64,000 nucleotides of DNA. It comes from JAGPUQ01 sp036677085 (GTDB lineage Bacteria; Pseudomonadota; Gammaproteobacteria; Pseudomonadales; Porticoccaceae). A model generated the notes under the pieces. That model was not told the origin of the DNA. It was given only the letters and a program-made list of their open reading frames with translations, and searched no databases. This document shows, piece after piece, positions 1 to 10,674 of this stretch. Each line of letters starts with the position of its first letter. Position 1 is the first letter of the stretch. The stretch is taken from positions 135,875 to 199,874 of the forward strand of contig JAKFFI010000006.1 of assembly GCA_036677085.1 (NCBI GenBank). Reading direction: 5' to 3'. A program made the translations under genes and the position numbers.

Positions 1-1
1 C

Positions 2-184
2 AGTCACGCCCAGCGCAAGGGCGCATTCATCGACACCCGCAAGCATCTGGTGATCCAGTCACCGCATCCCTCGCCGCTGTCCGCCCACCGGGGGTTTTTC
101 GGCAGTCGGCCATTTTCCCGTGCCAACGCCTGGTTGATGGAGCACGGCCAGCCGCCGATCGACTGGCGCCTGCCCCCCGCCTGA
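2..184 (+). CDS. ung: uracil-DNA glycosylase, C-terminal 60 residues (5' end outside window)
   Basis: The open frame entering the window ends at TGA 182-184. It encodes the tail of family-1 uracil-DNA glycosylase, which removes uracil from DNA at the start of base excision repair. The run HPSPLSAHRGFFG (near codons 28-40 of the visible part) is the family's conserved minor-groove and leucine-intercalation loop. It contains the catalytic His, and the Leu that pushes uracil out of the helix. The ending PPIDWRL is also typical of this family. The N-terminal catalytic Asp motif lies outside the window. Confidence 0.93.
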   Translation, partial: SHAQRKGAFIDTRKHLVIQSPHPSPLSAHRGFFGSRPFSRANAWLMEHGQPPIDWRLPPA

Positions 185-278
185 AAGGCCGGGTCTGTGG
201 CAATATGGTCCCCGTGGTTTGTGTCAACCACAGACCGGGATGTGATGTCCGGTTTTGCGTGTTACGGAGGAGCGGGCA

Positions 279-548
279 ATGAGCGCCATGCAAGACGAAT
301 TGAAGCAGTTGATGAGCCGACTCAGGGTTCAGCGGGACGAGTTGCGCGTCAAGTCCCATCTTCTCAAATTAGACCTGCAGGATGAGTGGGAGGCGATGGA
401 AAGGAAGTGGGAGCAACTCAATCAGAAGCTCCAGCGTGCTGAAAAGGAGGGTGCCGAGGCGAGTCACGAAATTGGCGCTGCCGCAAAGTTGCTTGGCGAG
501 GAAATCAAGGCTGCTTACGAGCGGGTCAGCAAGCAGCTCAAAGGGTGA
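279..548 (+). CDS. small coiled-coil protein of unknown function
   Basis: 89 residues from ATG 279, which has a clear GGAGGA seven bases upstream; an in-frame ATG at 255 lacks one. The protein is almost wholly charged and helical, rich in Glu, Lys, Arg, Gln and Leu with heptad spacing, without Cys, signal peptide or membrane segment. It is probably a cytoplasmic coiled coil of the kind found as short orphans in proteobacteria. It stands alone between ung and a minus-strand monooxygenase. No family is recognised and no function is proposed. Confidence 0.7.
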   Translation: MSAMQDELKQLMSRLRVQRDELRVKSHLLKLDLQDEWEAMERKWEQLNQKLQRAEKEGAEASHEIGAAAKLLGEEIKAAYERVSKQLKG

Positions 549-672
549 TGCCGGGATAAATCACGAGTGCTGTCGGTTGCGCGGCGGAAATCGGTCGCCA
601 GCCTCATGCGAGGTCTGCTGCGACAGGACCAACGCCTCATGGCGTTGACCCTGTCGTTATCGGCTTTCGTTG

Positions 673-2217
673 CTATTTCGAATCGAAAATATAGTTGTTC
701 ATGCTGAAGAACCGACTGGTCAGCCAGTGCACGAAGCCCAGCGTCGGGCGGATGGTCGGGCTGTCGCCATGGCGGTCGAAATAATAACTGTTGGAGGTCG
801 CGCAGTTGCCGGCCTTGAAAATGGTGAGTTTGGTGCGCGACTGAACTTTCTGGAAATTGGCATCGTTGGCCGATTTCTTGATCTCGATGTAATTGGCGTG
901 GCGTTTCTTGGCCGCTTTCAGGCAGCGCACCAGATGCTTGGACTGGGTGTCGATCATGCCAAACCAGGACGCCGTGCAGACGCTGTAAGGACCAAACATC
1001 AGGAAGAAGTTGGGGAAATTCGGCACTGTTGAGCCTTCAAACGCCTGATAGCGGTTTTCTTCCCAGAAATCGCTGATGTCGAGACCGTTCTTGCCCACCA
1101 GCTTGTAAGTGGGCACGCTGCCTTTCTGGAATACCTCGAAGCCGGTCGCGCAGATCAGGGTATCGATCTCGCGCACCGTGCCGTCCTTGGTGACGATGGC
1201 GTTTTCGGTGATGTGGTCGATCGGGTTGGTAACCAGGGAGGCGTTCTCGCGGTTGAACACCGGATAAAACTTGCTGGTGAAACTCGGGCGCTTGCAGCCG
1301 AAATCGTAAGTGGGAATCAGGGCTTCCTGGGTCGCGGGATCCTTGACCTGGTTGCGGATGTGATTGATGCAGATGCGCTCCAGCTTCTTGCCGACAAAGC
1401 CGAAGTACTTATTGAACACCAGCAGGTTGATCATGATGATGTCGGTAAAGAAGATGACCATGAGCCGCGCTAGCCGTTGCAGGCCGGGCACTTTCGCGAA
1501 CGCCGCCTGCCAGCGCGGGCTGAAGGGTATTTCCTTTTTCGGCAACAGCCAGATCGCCGTGCGCTGATACACGTCGATGGATTTCACCTTGTCGGCGATC
1601 TCGGGTACGGCCTGAATGCCGGTGGCGCCGGTGCCGATGAAACCCACGCGCTTGCCGGTGAGATCGTAGGAGTGATCCCAGCGGCCGGTGTGCATGATCT
1701 TGCCCTTGAATTTCTCGATGCCCTCGATGACGGGCAGTTTCGGGATGGTCAGGAAGCCGGTTGCGCTCACCAGGTAACGCGAGGTGAACGTCTCGCCGGA
1801 CTTGGTGCGGGTTACCCAGACATTGCGCTGCTCGTCGTAGGTGGCGTCGGCGACTTCCATGTTGTAACGCATGTGGGGACGCACGCCGTACTTGGTCACG
1901 CAGTGATCCACATAGGCTTTCATTTCCGGGCCGGGCGCGTACAGGCTCGACCAGAAGGGGTTCTGCTCGAAGGAAAACGAATAGCTCAGCGAGGGGATGT
2001 CGACCGTCAGACCGGGATAGGTGTTGTCCTGCCAGGTGCCGCCGGCGTCGATGCCTTTCTCGAGGATGACGAAATCCCCCAGGCCTTCCCGGATCAGGCG
2101 AATGGCGGCGCCGATACCCGACAGGCCGGCGCCGATGATGACGGTCTCGAAGTCGACCTCCCGCTTGATTCTTTGTGGGGGGTAATCAAACACATGGCTC
2201 AGCGCTGCTTCGGTCAT
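673..2217 (-). CDS. flavin-containing monooxygenase, Baeyer-Villiger type
   Basis: 514 residues. Two Rossmann motifs are visible: GAGLSG at residues 29-34 for FAD and GTGATG at 195-200 for NADPH. Between them, FKGKIMHTGRWD (170-181) matches the type I Baeyer-Villiger fingerprint FxGxxxHxxxW(P/D). GGTWQDNTYPG (59-69) is the usual FAD-side signature. Enzymes of this family insert oxygen into ketones or hydroxylate soft nucleophiles; the substrate cannot be read from sequence. The start at 2217 was chosen because AAGAGG precedes it and the FAD motif then sits 28 residues in, as usual. A 28-residue longer start exists at 2301. It probably forms a catabolic pair with the related gene at 2899-4686. 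Confidence 0.88.
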   Translation of the reverse strand: MTEAALSHVFDYPPQRIKREVDFETVIIGAGLSGIGAAIRLIREGLGDFVILEKGIDAGGTWQDNTYPGLTVDIPSLSYSFSFEQNPFWSSLYAPGPEMKAYVDHCVTKYGVRPHMRYNMEVADATYDEQRNVWVTRTKSGETFTSRYLVSATGFLTIPKLPVIEGIEKFKGKIMHTGRWDHSYDLTGKRVGFIGTGATGIQAVPEIADKVKSIDVYQRTAIWLLPKKEIPFSPRWQAAFAKVPGLQRLARLMVIFFTDIIMINLLVFNKYFGFVGKKLERICINHIRNQVKDPATQEALIPTYDFGCKRPSFTSKFYPVFNRENASLVTNPIDHITENAIVTKDGTVREIDTLICATGFEVFQKGSVPTYKLVGKNGLDISDFWEENRYQAFEGSTVPNFPNFFLMFGPYSVCTASWFGMIDTQSKHLVRCLKAAKKRHANYIEIKKSANDANFQKVQSRTKLTIFKAGNCATSNSYYFDRHGDSPTIRPTLGFVHWLTSRFFSMNNYIFDSK

Positions 2218-2531
2218 AAAGGGCCTCTTGGCAAGAATGGGAGTGGTAAAGGAGCGACGGAGACATTTTGGACTATAACCGGTCCGCTTGTCGTACCGCA
2301 TTGCAAACGTATATGACCGGTGAGTTTACCATCCGCCGGTGCGGGTGGTTTCCGGGCGCCAGCGGTATTGAGGTTGCGCGAGTGCCGCTTGCCGCGGTCT
2401 CTTGACACCCGCCGTGCGACTGACTAGCTTCGATGCCATTGGTCGCTCGCGCTCAGGTGTTGCCTGGCGCTCCCAGGGGGCACCACGCAAGCGTCCAAAT
2501 CGAAAAATAATCCGTATATTGGGAGGACGAT
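2218..2531. other. 314-base intergenic region between divergent genes
   Basis: This stretch separates the minus-strand monooxygenase from the plus-strand 66-residue gene. Apart from the candidate promoter at 2402-2430 I see no gene, tRNA or strong hairpin. A TATAGT box facing the monooxygenase lies near 2269-2274 but has no convincing -35 partner. Confidence 0.5.
2402..2430 (+). promoter_or_regulatory. candidate sigma-70 promoter for the 2532 gene
   Basis: A perfect TTGACA (2402-2407) is followed after 17 bases by TAGCTT (2425-2430), a weak -10. It lies about 100 bases upstream of the small gene at 2532. Confidence 0.35.
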
Positions 2532-2732
2532 ATGTCGACTGCCGACCTGCAGGGCACCCTGAACGCGCTCGGTGAAGGGCAATCCTGGACCATCAGCCGG
2601 GAAGAGTTTCGCAATGCCTGCGACCCGGATGACAAGGTGGTGTATCTGACGATTGCGCGGCGGATGGCGCACGCCCGCAAATACTACGTCACCATCAATG
2701 AAGATACTTTGGTATTTGAGCCCCGCCCCTGA
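2532..2732 (+). CDS. 66-residue orphan protein
   Basis: ATG 2532 has a good GGGAGGA ribosome binding site, which together with biased codon use supports a real gene. The product is small, acidic and soluble, with no Cys pairs, signal peptide or membrane segment. The middle part (ISREEFRNACDPDDKVVYLTIARRMA) looks helical. No family is recognised. It lies between two monooxygenases that point away from and toward it, so co-transcription with them is excluded by strand. Confidence 0.6.
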   Translation: MSTADLQGTLNALGEGQSWTISREEFRNACDPDDKVVYLTIARRMAHARKYYVTINEDTLVFEPRP

Positions 2733-2838
2733 CCGGTAGCGGCGCCGGGCGGCGCGCCCGCATTCGGGCTGCTCCGATCGGCCCGGGCGGCAAGGCCGCA
2801 GCTAGCGATTATGCGACGGCGCCTTCGGCGAAAGGCAA

Positions 2839-2867
2839 GGCCCCGCAGCGTCTGACGCTGCGGGGCC
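2839..2867 (-). terminator. strong hairpin terminator downstream of the second monooxygenase
   Basis: A perfect 13-bp stem (GGCCCCGCAGCGT with its complement) closes a 3-base loop, 31 bases beyond the stop of the minus-strand gene at 2899. On the minus strand it is followed by TTGCCTTTC, only a weak U tract. It could also stop plus-strand transcripts from 2532. Confidence 0.7.
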
Positions 2868-2898
2868 TCGTTGGGGTTTGCCGTTCGGTGCGAACCGT

Positions 2899-4686
<1,788 letters not shown>

Positions 4687-4965
4687 GGTAATAACCTCGA
4701 TGGGTAGTGGTTGTGGATCGCGATGCTTGTAGAAAATCGAGTAGGGGGCCAGCCGTGAACCGCTGCGGGGAGAGACGCGCAGGTTGGGTACGGAGACACA
4801 CGCCTGAATAGAGATTTTAAGTATAGTCGGCAAGACTGGGTATTGCCTAATGCCCGCGCCACAGGTGAAGACTGCGTTATCTGCGCGATATCAACGAAAA
4901 CAGCGTTTTTTTGACGCCTGGCGCGCTGATGTTGGGTTGCGGAAGTTGCCGGGAGGGGATTGCGA

Positions 4966-5052
4966 TGGTGCCCAGGAGAGGACTTGAACCTCCACGACCG
5001 TAAGGCCACTAGCACCTGAAGCTAGCGTGTCTACCAATTTCACCACCTGGGC
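4966..5052 (-). tRNA. tRNA-Leu(CAG)
   Basis: The reverse complement folds as an 87-nt class II tRNA. The acceptor is GCCCAGG paired with CCTGGGC, followed by encoded ACCA. The D arm contains TGGTAGACAC, the anticodon loop TTCAGGT reads CAG, and there is a long variable arm and GGTTCAAGTCC in the T arm. Confidence 0.95.
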
Positions 5053-5207
5053 GCGGACCGGGCCCAATGCTGGACGCCGGCGCGGGAGCAGCACTCTACG
5101 TATCGCCCCCAACCTTGTCAATCCGTCATACTGCTGCGGAGCAGGCCGGTGACCGGAACCTTCCGGCGCGGGTGTCTGCGCCGAATCAATGAGCCATGAT
5201 CTGACCT

Positions 5208-7661
5208 ATGCGGAACAAACATCTCAAGAATGACCCTCAGGCGGAGCGGGAAGCGGCGCGCTACGAAAAGCCCATTCCCAGCCGCGAATACATCCTGCAG
5301 CTCTTGGCGGACAGTGTGGGGCCGCTCAACCAGGCTGAGTTGAGCCGCGAACTCGGCCTCAGGGATGACGAGCAGATCGAGGCACTGCGCCGGCGTCTGG
5401 GTGCCATGGTTCGCGATGGACAGATCGTCGAGAACCGCTCCGGCGGCTATGGCGCGCTGGACAAGATGAACCTGATCAAGGGCCGCGTCACGGGTCATCC
5501 CGAGGGCTATGGTTTCGTGGTGGCCGGCGGCGGTCAGGCGGATATCTTTCTGTCCAGCCGCCAGATGCGGCGGGTGCTGGCGGGCGATCAGGTGCTGGTG
5601 CGGATTTCGGGCTTCGACCGTCGCGGTCGTCCCGAAGGTTCCATCGTGGAAGTGCTGGAACACGGCACGCGGGAACTGGTCGGGCGTTATTTCACCGAGG
5701 GCGGCATCCATTTCGTGCGGCCGGACAACCCGGGGATCAGTCAGGACGTGTTGATCACGCCGGGCGGCACCGGCGGCGCCCGGGCCGGCCAGATGGTGCT
5801 GGTGGAAATTACCCGCCAGCCGTCCCGCGAGGGTCAGCCCGCGGGCCGCATTTCACGGGTGCTCGGCGATCATCTGGCGCCGGGCATGGAAATCGAAGTG
5901 GCGATCCACAATTTCGGTCTGCCCCAGGCTTGGCCGGAGGCGGTCATCGCCCAGGTCGGCAAGTTGCCGGAGCAAGTGGAACGCGCCGATTTGCGGGGAC
6001 GGGTCGATCTGCGCGAGCTGGCGCTGGTCACCATCGATGGCGAGGATGCCCGGGACTTCGACGACGCCGTCTATTGTGAGCGCCTCAGGTTCGGCGGCTG
6101 GCGCCTGCTGGTGGCGATCGCCGACGTCGCCCATTATGTGCCGGCGGGATCGGCGCTGGATCGCGAAGCCTACCAGCGCGGCAACTCGGTCTATTTTCCC
6201 GGGCATGTGGTACCGATGCTGCCGGAGCAGCTTTCGAACGGACTGTGCTCGCTGAATCCGGAGGTGGATCGCCTGTGCATGGTGTGCGAGATGCGCATCG
6301 ACCGGAAGGGCGTGGTCAAGCGCTTCGAATTTTATGAAGCCGTGATGCATTCCCGAGCGCGGCTGACGTACACCCAGGTGGCGGCCATGATCGCCCAGAA
6401 GGACGATCCCGAGAGCGGCGTGCGCGGCCAGTTCCGCGCCATTCTGCCGCACATTGACGAACTGCATCGCCTCTATCAGGCGCTGCGCGAGGCGCGCGAG
6501 CGCCGCGGGGCCATCGACTTCGAATCCGGCGAGACCCGCATCCTGTTCGATGCGGAGCGCAAGATCGAACGCATCGTGCCGGCCGAACGCACCGAAGCCC
6601 ACCGCCTGATCGAGGAGTGCATGCTGTGCGCGAATGTGTGCACCGCGCAGCTCCTGCAAAAGAGCAAGCTGCCCGTGCTGTACCGGGTCCACGATGGCCC
6701 CCAGGCGGAGAAGCTCGCCAATCTGCGGGAGTTTCTCGGCGAGCTGGGCTTGGGTCTGCCGGGTGGCGACGAACCCACGCCGGAGGATTTCCAGGCGGTG
6801 CTCAAGAAGGTCGCGGGCCGCCCCGATGCATCGATCATCCAGTCGGTGATGCTGCGCTCGATGCGGCAGGCGCGCTATCAGCCGGAAAACCTCGGGCACT
6901 TCGGTCTGCATTATCCCGCCTATACCCATTTCACATCGCCGATTCGCCGTTATCCCGATCTCCTGGTGCACCGCGCCATCCGCGCGCTGCTGTGGAGCAA
7001 GGGGCGCAACGCACGGTTGCGCCGGCACTCGGACGCGCCCAAGGTGCCGTTGCCGCAAGGCTATCCCTACGATGCGGCGGCCATGGACGAGGCCGGTGCG
7101 CAATGCTCCATGACCGAACGCCGCGCCGATGATGCGACGCGCAGTGTGGTGCATTGGCTCAAGTGCGAGTACCTGCTCGAACACGTCGCCGACGAATTTG
7201 CCGGTGTGGTGGTGGGTGTCACCAGCTTCGGCCTGTTCGTGGAGCTGGAAGAGCTCTATGTCGAGGGGCTGATCCATATCACCGGCCTGCCCAAGGATTA
7301 CTACCACCACGAGCCCGCGCACCATCGTCTGGTGGGCGAGCGCACGCGGCGGGTGTTCCGGCTGGGCGACCGGCTGCGGGTACGGGTGGCACGGGTAAAT
7401 CTGGACGAACGCAAGGTCGATTTCGACTTGATCGATGGGGTCGGGCGCCGCCCGGGGCGCGCGCCGGAAGCATCGGCGACGGCGCGCAAGGGTGCGGCTC
7501 AGCACAGGGAAGAGCAGGGTCGCAAAGGCGGGCGCAAGGGAAAGGCCAGGCAACCGGCGGCGGCAGCCGCGCAGCCGGCGCGCGCCGGGCGCGGTGACAC
7601 GAAGCCGCCCGACGACGTGCCAGGGGGGCGCGCGCGGCGACCGGGACGGCGTCGGCGCTAA
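5208..7661 (+). CDS. rnr: ribonuclease R
   Basis: 817 residues, the usual length. RNase R is a processive 3'-5' exoribonuclease that degrades structured RNA, including rRNA and mRNA decay intermediates. Domains in order: N-terminal helix-turn-helix (about 20-90), two cold-shock OB folds (about 90-245), the RNB catalytic domain from about 265 with the metal-binding acidic run DGEDARDFDDA, an S1 domain near 660-740, and a basic Lys/Arg/Ala-rich tail. The start at 5208 has no strong ribosome binding site. The gene follows a divergent tRNA-Leu and precedes the SMP-30-like gene, then rlmB; rnr and rlmB are adjacent in E. coli, so an insertion separates them here. Confidence 0.96.
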   Translation: MRNKHLKNDPQAEREAARYEKPIPSREYILQLLADSVGPLNQAELSRELGLRDDEQIEALRRRLGAMVRDGQIVENRSGGYGALDKMNLIKGRVTGHPEGYGFVVAGGGQADIFLSSRQMRRVLAGDQVLVRISGFDRRGRPEGSIVEVLEHGTRELVGRYFTEGGIHFVRPDNPGISQDVLITPGGTGGARAGQMVLVEITRQPSREGQPAGRISRVLGDHLAPGMEIEVAIHNFGLPQAWPEAVIAQVGKLPEQVERADLRGRVDLRELALVTIDGEDARDFDDAVYCERLRFGGWRLLVAIADVAHYVPAGSALDREAYQRGNSVYFPGHVVPMLPEQLSNGLCSLNPEVDRLCMVCEMRIDRKGVVKRFEFYEAVMHSRARLTYTQVAAMIAQKDDPESGVRGQFRAILPHIDELHRLYQALREARERRGAIDFESGETRILFDAERKIERIVPAERTEAHRLIEECMLCANVCTAQLLQKSKLPVLYRVHDGPQAEKLANLREFLGELGLGLPGGDEPTPEDFQAVLKKVAGRPDASIIQSVMLRSMRQARYQPENLGHFGLHYPAYTHFTSPIRRYPDLLVHRAIRALLWSKGRNARLRRHSDAPKVPLPQGYPYDAAAMDEAGAQCSMTERRADDATRSVVHWLKCEYLLEHVADEFAGVVVGVTSFGLFVELEELYVEGLIHITGLPKDYYHHEPAHHRLVGERTRRVFRLGDRLRVRVARVNLDERKVDFDLIDGVGRRPGRAPEASATARKGAAQHREEQGRKGGRKGKARQPAAAAAQPARAGRGDTKPPDDVPGGRARRPGRRRR

Positions 7662-7713
7662 CCGGCAGTTACCACCGGCGCCGAGCGCGCAGGTTGGCGC
7701 CGGGGCAAGGTAT

Positions 7714-7741
7714 TTGATCCGCAAGGCGCGCGGCGTATAGT
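7714..7741 (+). promoter_or_regulatory. candidate promoter for the 7808 gene
   Basis: TTGATC (7714-7719), a 16-base spacer and TATAGT (7736-7741) lie 67 bases upstream of the GTG start at 7808. Confidence 0.45.
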
Positions 7742-7807
7742 CGACCGGCCGGTCGCACGGCACCGCCGTGCCGGCCGAATAACAATAAAGCAGACGGGAG
7801 AATTACC

Positions 7808-8893
7808 GTGGGAATAGTGATTGTTATCGCCATCATCCTGTTTATCGCCTACCTGTTGTATTGGCCGATACCCATTGACCCCCAGGGTTGGAACCCACCC
7901 AAGGCGCCGCCTTATGAAGGTCGCTTCCAGCGCAAGAATTCCCTGGCGAGCGCCGAAAAGCTCTGGCGCGGCAAACTCGCCGGACCCGAGGCAACCGCCA
8001 TCAAGGACGGCTACATCTACACGGGACTGACCAACGGCGATCTCGTGCGCATGAAAATCGACGGGGAGGGCAATCCCGAGGTGCTCGCCAACACCGGCGG
8101 TCATCCGCTTGGATTGAAGTTCGATGCGGCGGGCAACCTGATCACCTGCGACGCCGAGAAGGGTCTCGTCTGTGTCACCTCCGCGGGCGAGGTATCGGTG
8201 CTGAGCAGTTCGGTGGACGGCCGCAAATACAACGTCGCCGACGATCTCGCCATCGCTGCCGACGGCAAGATCTACTTCAGCGATATTTCCACCAAATTCA
8301 ACATGGCCCAGGCCGGCTATGCGCTCATGGAAGACAACCCTACCGGGGTGCTGGTGTGCTACGACCCGGCCACCCGGAGCAGCCACGTTGCCCTCGACAA
8401 CCTCCGCCTTGCCAATGGCGTTGCGATGGGGCCCAACGACGACTATGTGCTGGTTAACGAAACCCTCGGTTTTTGCGTTACGCGGCTGTGGCTCAAGGGA
8501 CCGCAGGCGGGGCAGCGTGATACCTTCGTGAGCAATCTTCCCGGCGGGCCGGACAACATCACTTTCAATGGCAAGGACACCTACTGGGTGGCGCTGGCGT
8601 TTCCCCGCTACCCGCACCTGGAAGCGCTGGCACCGCAGCCCTTCTTGAAGAAACTGATGATGCGCCTGCCCCGGTTCCTGGCCCCGGTTCCGGATTTTTT
8701 CGAAGGCCTGCATCTGCCGACTTATGGCTTGTTTGTGGGCGTGGACATGAATGGCAATATCACCCACTTCATGGATGCCCATGGTGGCGACATCGGCATG
8801 GTGACCAGCGTGCTGGAATACGAGGGCCATCTGTACCTGGGCGGTCTGGGAGCGGATTTCATCGCGCGCTTGCCGGTGCCGGCGCCGGTCTGA
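7808..8893 (+). CDS. SMP-30/strictosidine synthase-like beta-propeller, membrane-anchored
   Basis: 361 residues from GTG 7808, with GGGAG upstream. Residues 1-20 form one hydrophobic segment, probably a signal anchor placing the propeller in the periplasm. The rest has the repeating pattern of a six-bladed propeller: xGxHPLGLKFDxxGNLxxCD, then DDLAIAADGKIYFSD, LANGVAMGPNDDYVLVNET and GGPDNITF. This is the arrangement of adipocyte plasma membrane-associated proteins and plant strictosidine synthase-like lactonases. A Ca-dependent lactonase or esterase role is likely by family. It separates rnr from rlmB, which are normally neighbours, so it was probably inserted. The BVMO genes nearby could produce lactones, but no direct link is visible. 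Confidence 0.75.
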   Translation: MGIVIVIAIILFIAYLLYWPIPIDPQGWNPPKAPPYEGRFQRKNSLASAEKLWRGKLAGPEATAIKDGYIYTGLTNGDLVRMKIDGEGNPEVLANTGGHPLGLKFDAAGNLITCDAEKGLVCVTSAGEVSVLSSSVDGRKYNVADDLAIAADGKIYFSDISTKFNMAQAGYALMEDNPTGVLVCYDPATRSSHVALDNLRLANGVAMGPNDDYVLVNETLGFCVTRLWLKGPQAGQRDTFVSNLPGGPDNITFNGKDTYWVALAFPRYPHLEALAPQPFLKKLMMRLPRFLAPVPDFFEGLHLPTYGLFVGVDMNGNITHFMDAHGGDIGMVTSVLEYEGHLYLGGLGADFIARLPVPAPV

Positions 8894-8949
8894 GGCCGGC
8901 GCCGGCGAGCAGGGTAGAATCCCGGCTCGTCAGGCAGTGAGTGGACGGT

Positions 8950-9711
8950 ATGGCAGGCGGCGCTGAGTGCGAATGGGTTTACGGTGTCCATGCCGTGATG
9001 GGACTGTTGAAGACCGATGCCGGTCGGGTGCGCGAGATCCGGCTGCAGCGCCATCGCCGCGATCAGCGGCTCGAAAAAGTTCGGCACCTGGCGGAGCAGC
9101 AGGGCGTGGCATGGCAGTGGGTCGAGCGCGATGAGCTGGATCGTCTGGCCGACGGGCGTCACCAGGGCGTGGCCGCGTTTTGCGTCGCGGGGGCGCTGCA
9201 CGACGAAAGCTTTCTGGCCGCGCTGATCGAGGACCGCGCCGAGCTGCTCCTCCTGGTGCTCGACGGAATCACCGACCCGCACAATCTCGGCGCCTGCCTG
9301 CGGGCCGCCGATGCTGCCGGCGTCGCCGCCGTGATAGCGCCCCGCGACCGCGCGGTGGGCATTACTGCGACGGTACAGAAAGTGGCCAGCGGCGCCGCGG
9401 CCAGCGTGCCCTATGTGGTGGTCACCAACCTGGCGCGCACCCTGCGGGGCTTGCAGGAAGCCGGCGTCTGGCTGGTTGGAACCTGCGGCGAGGCTGAACT
9501 GTCGCTGTACGACGCCGATCTGCGCGGGCGCACGGCGCTGGTCATGGGTGCGGAAGACACCGGCTTGCGACGCCTGACCCGCGACTGCTGCGATCTGCTG
9601 GTAAAGCTTCCCATGGCGGGTAGCGTCGAGAGCCTGAATGTCGCCGTCGCCACGGGCATCTGTCTGTTCGAGGCGGTCCGGCAGCGGCGTGCCGGCACGA
9701 CACCCTCATGA
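8950..9711 (+). CDS. rlmB: 23S rRNA (guanosine-2251-2'-O)-methyltransferase
   Basis: 253 residues. This SPOUT (SpoU/TrmH) enzyme methylates G2251 in the 23S rRNA P-loop using S-adenosylmethionine. The N-terminal L30-like substrate-binding part covers about 10-75. The three SpoU motifs are clear: DPHNLGACLRAADAAG (motif 1, with catalytic Asn and Arg), LVMGAEDTGLRRL (motif 2), and LPMAGSVESLNVAVA (motif 3). ATG 8950 aligns better with the E. coli start; GTG 8941 in frame is an alternative. It is followed after 25 bases by a phosphatidyltransferase gene. Confidence 0.94.
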   Translation: MAGGAECEWVYGVHAVMGLLKTDAGRVREIRLQRHRRDQRLEKVRHLAEQQGVAWQWVERDELDRLADGRHQGVAAFCVAGALHDESFLAALIEDRAELLLLVLDGITDPHNLGACLRAADAAGVAAVIAPRDRAVGITATVQKVASGAAASVPYVVVTNLARTLRGLQEAGVWLVGTCGEAELSLYDADLRGRTALVMGAEDTGLRRLTRDCCDLLVKLPMAGSVESLNVAVATGICLFEAVRQRRAGTTPS

Positions 9712-9736
9712 GACTCCTGCCGGGAAGGGCGTGGCA

Positions 9737-10405
9737 GTGACGCGGACGCCCGCGGTCGCCACCAACCTCAACCTCCCCAATGCGTTGAGCCTACTGCGTT
9801 TGCTGCTTGCGCCGGTCTTGCTGTGGTGTGCCCATCGCGGTTTGGCGGAACCCTTTCTCTGGCTGCTGGCGCTGGCGCTGGTGACCGATGCGCTGGACGG
9901 CCATCTCGCGCGCCGCCTCGGCCTGGCGACGCCGCTGGGCGCCCGGCTGGACAGTTGGGGCGACCTCAGTACCTACGCCGCCATGGTGTTCGGACTGATG
10001 TGGCTGTGGCCCGCCGTGTTCGCGCGCGAGGCCTGGTTTCTGTATCTGGCGCTCGGGTTCTATCTGATTCCTACCCTCACCAGCCTGCTGAAATTTCGCG
10101 AGCTGCCGCGTTATCACACCTGGGCCGCGAAACTTTCGGCGATCCTGATGGCGCCGGCCTACTATTTACTGGTGCTCTACGATGTGGCCTGGCTGTTTCG
10201 CGTGGTGGTGCTGTTCCATATCTGGGTGGCGATCGAGGAGCTCATCATCACCATCATCCTGAGCCGGCGTCACCATGATGTGCCCACTTTGTTCCACGCC
10301 CGCGAGATCATGCGGCGCCAGCGCGACGCACTGCACACGCGCATGGCGCGCCGCCGGGATCGGCGCGTGGCGAAACAGGATACCAGGCGAGGCAGATCGG
10401 GGTGA
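9737..10405 (+). CDS. CDP-alcohol phosphatidyltransferase family membrane protein
   Basis: About 222 residues, with several membrane helices. The family motif D-x2-DG-x2-AR-x8-G-x3-D-x3-D is complete in DALDGHLARRLG...GARLDSWGD (residues about 53-78). It binds Mg2+ and the CDP-alcohol donor. By family it transfers a phosphatidyl or related group between CDP-linked and free alcohols in the inner membrane (PgsA, PssA or similar); the acceptor is not readable. The C-terminus is a basic, Arg-rich cytoplasmic tail. GTG 9737 has GGAAGG at good spacing; GTG 9731 is also possible. It is the last gene before the tRNA-Leu element. Confidence 0.82.
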   Translation: MTRTPAVATNLNLPNALSLLRLLLAPVLLWCAHRGLAEPFLWLLALALVTDALDGHLARRLGLATPLGARLDSWGDLSTYAAMVFGLMWLWPAVFAREAWFLYLALGFYLIPTLTSLLKFRELPRYHTWAAKLSAILMAPAYYLLVLYDVAWLFRVVVLFHIWVAIEELIITIILSRRHHDVPTLFHAREIMRRQRDALHTRMARRRDRRVAKQDTRRGRSG

Positions 10406-10473
10406 TGTGAGTTGGCACGCAAGGTATGGTGCCGATCTGTACAGAAGCGAGATGTCGCGTGCAGGAAAGTACT

Positions 10474-10531
10474 TGGTACCAGAGGCCGGACTCGAACCGG
10501 CACGGGTTTTACCCCAACGGATTTTGAATCC
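10474..10531 (-). repeat. attL: 58-base copy of the tRNA-Leu(CAA) 3' end
   Basis: Identical over 58 bases to 16545-16602. Beyond 10531 the sequence diverges, so the tRNA is incomplete and this copy is the displaced 3' end left by integration. Confidence 0.93.
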
Positions 10532-10600
10532 CTATTTGCCACTTTTAGTAGTTTGGATGTAGCAGTACATAGTTGCTATAAATCAAAGTCTTGCCCATAA

Positions 10601-10673
10601 TTTATCCCTTGGTAGCGGTAGCAGCTTTTAAGTAATCTGCTACATATCTGCTACATGGCGACCAAGGGATAAA
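10601..10673. promoter_or_regulatory. 13-bp inverted repeat flanking the integrase ribosome binding site
   Basis: TTTATCCCTTGGT (10601-10613) is exactly complementary to ACCAAGGGATAAA (10661-10673), with 47 bases between. The right arm contains the AAGGGA ribosome binding site and ends one base before the integrase ATG at 10675. It could be an operator pair or a hairpin that hides the ribosome binding site. Confidence 0.65.
10636..10656 (+). repeat. 21-bp TGCTACAT doublet, left copy
   Basis: Two TGCTACAT octamers start 11 bases apart (10638 and 10649). Same-strand copy at 16446-16466; inverted copy at 15111-15131. Candidate integrase arm-type or regulator binding site. Confidence 0.7.
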
Positions 10674-10674
10674 C

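Noticed and set aside
5853..7763. Long minus-strand open frame opposite rnr
   Set aside because: Complement of a G+C-rich conserved gene; His/Arg-rich, no domain.
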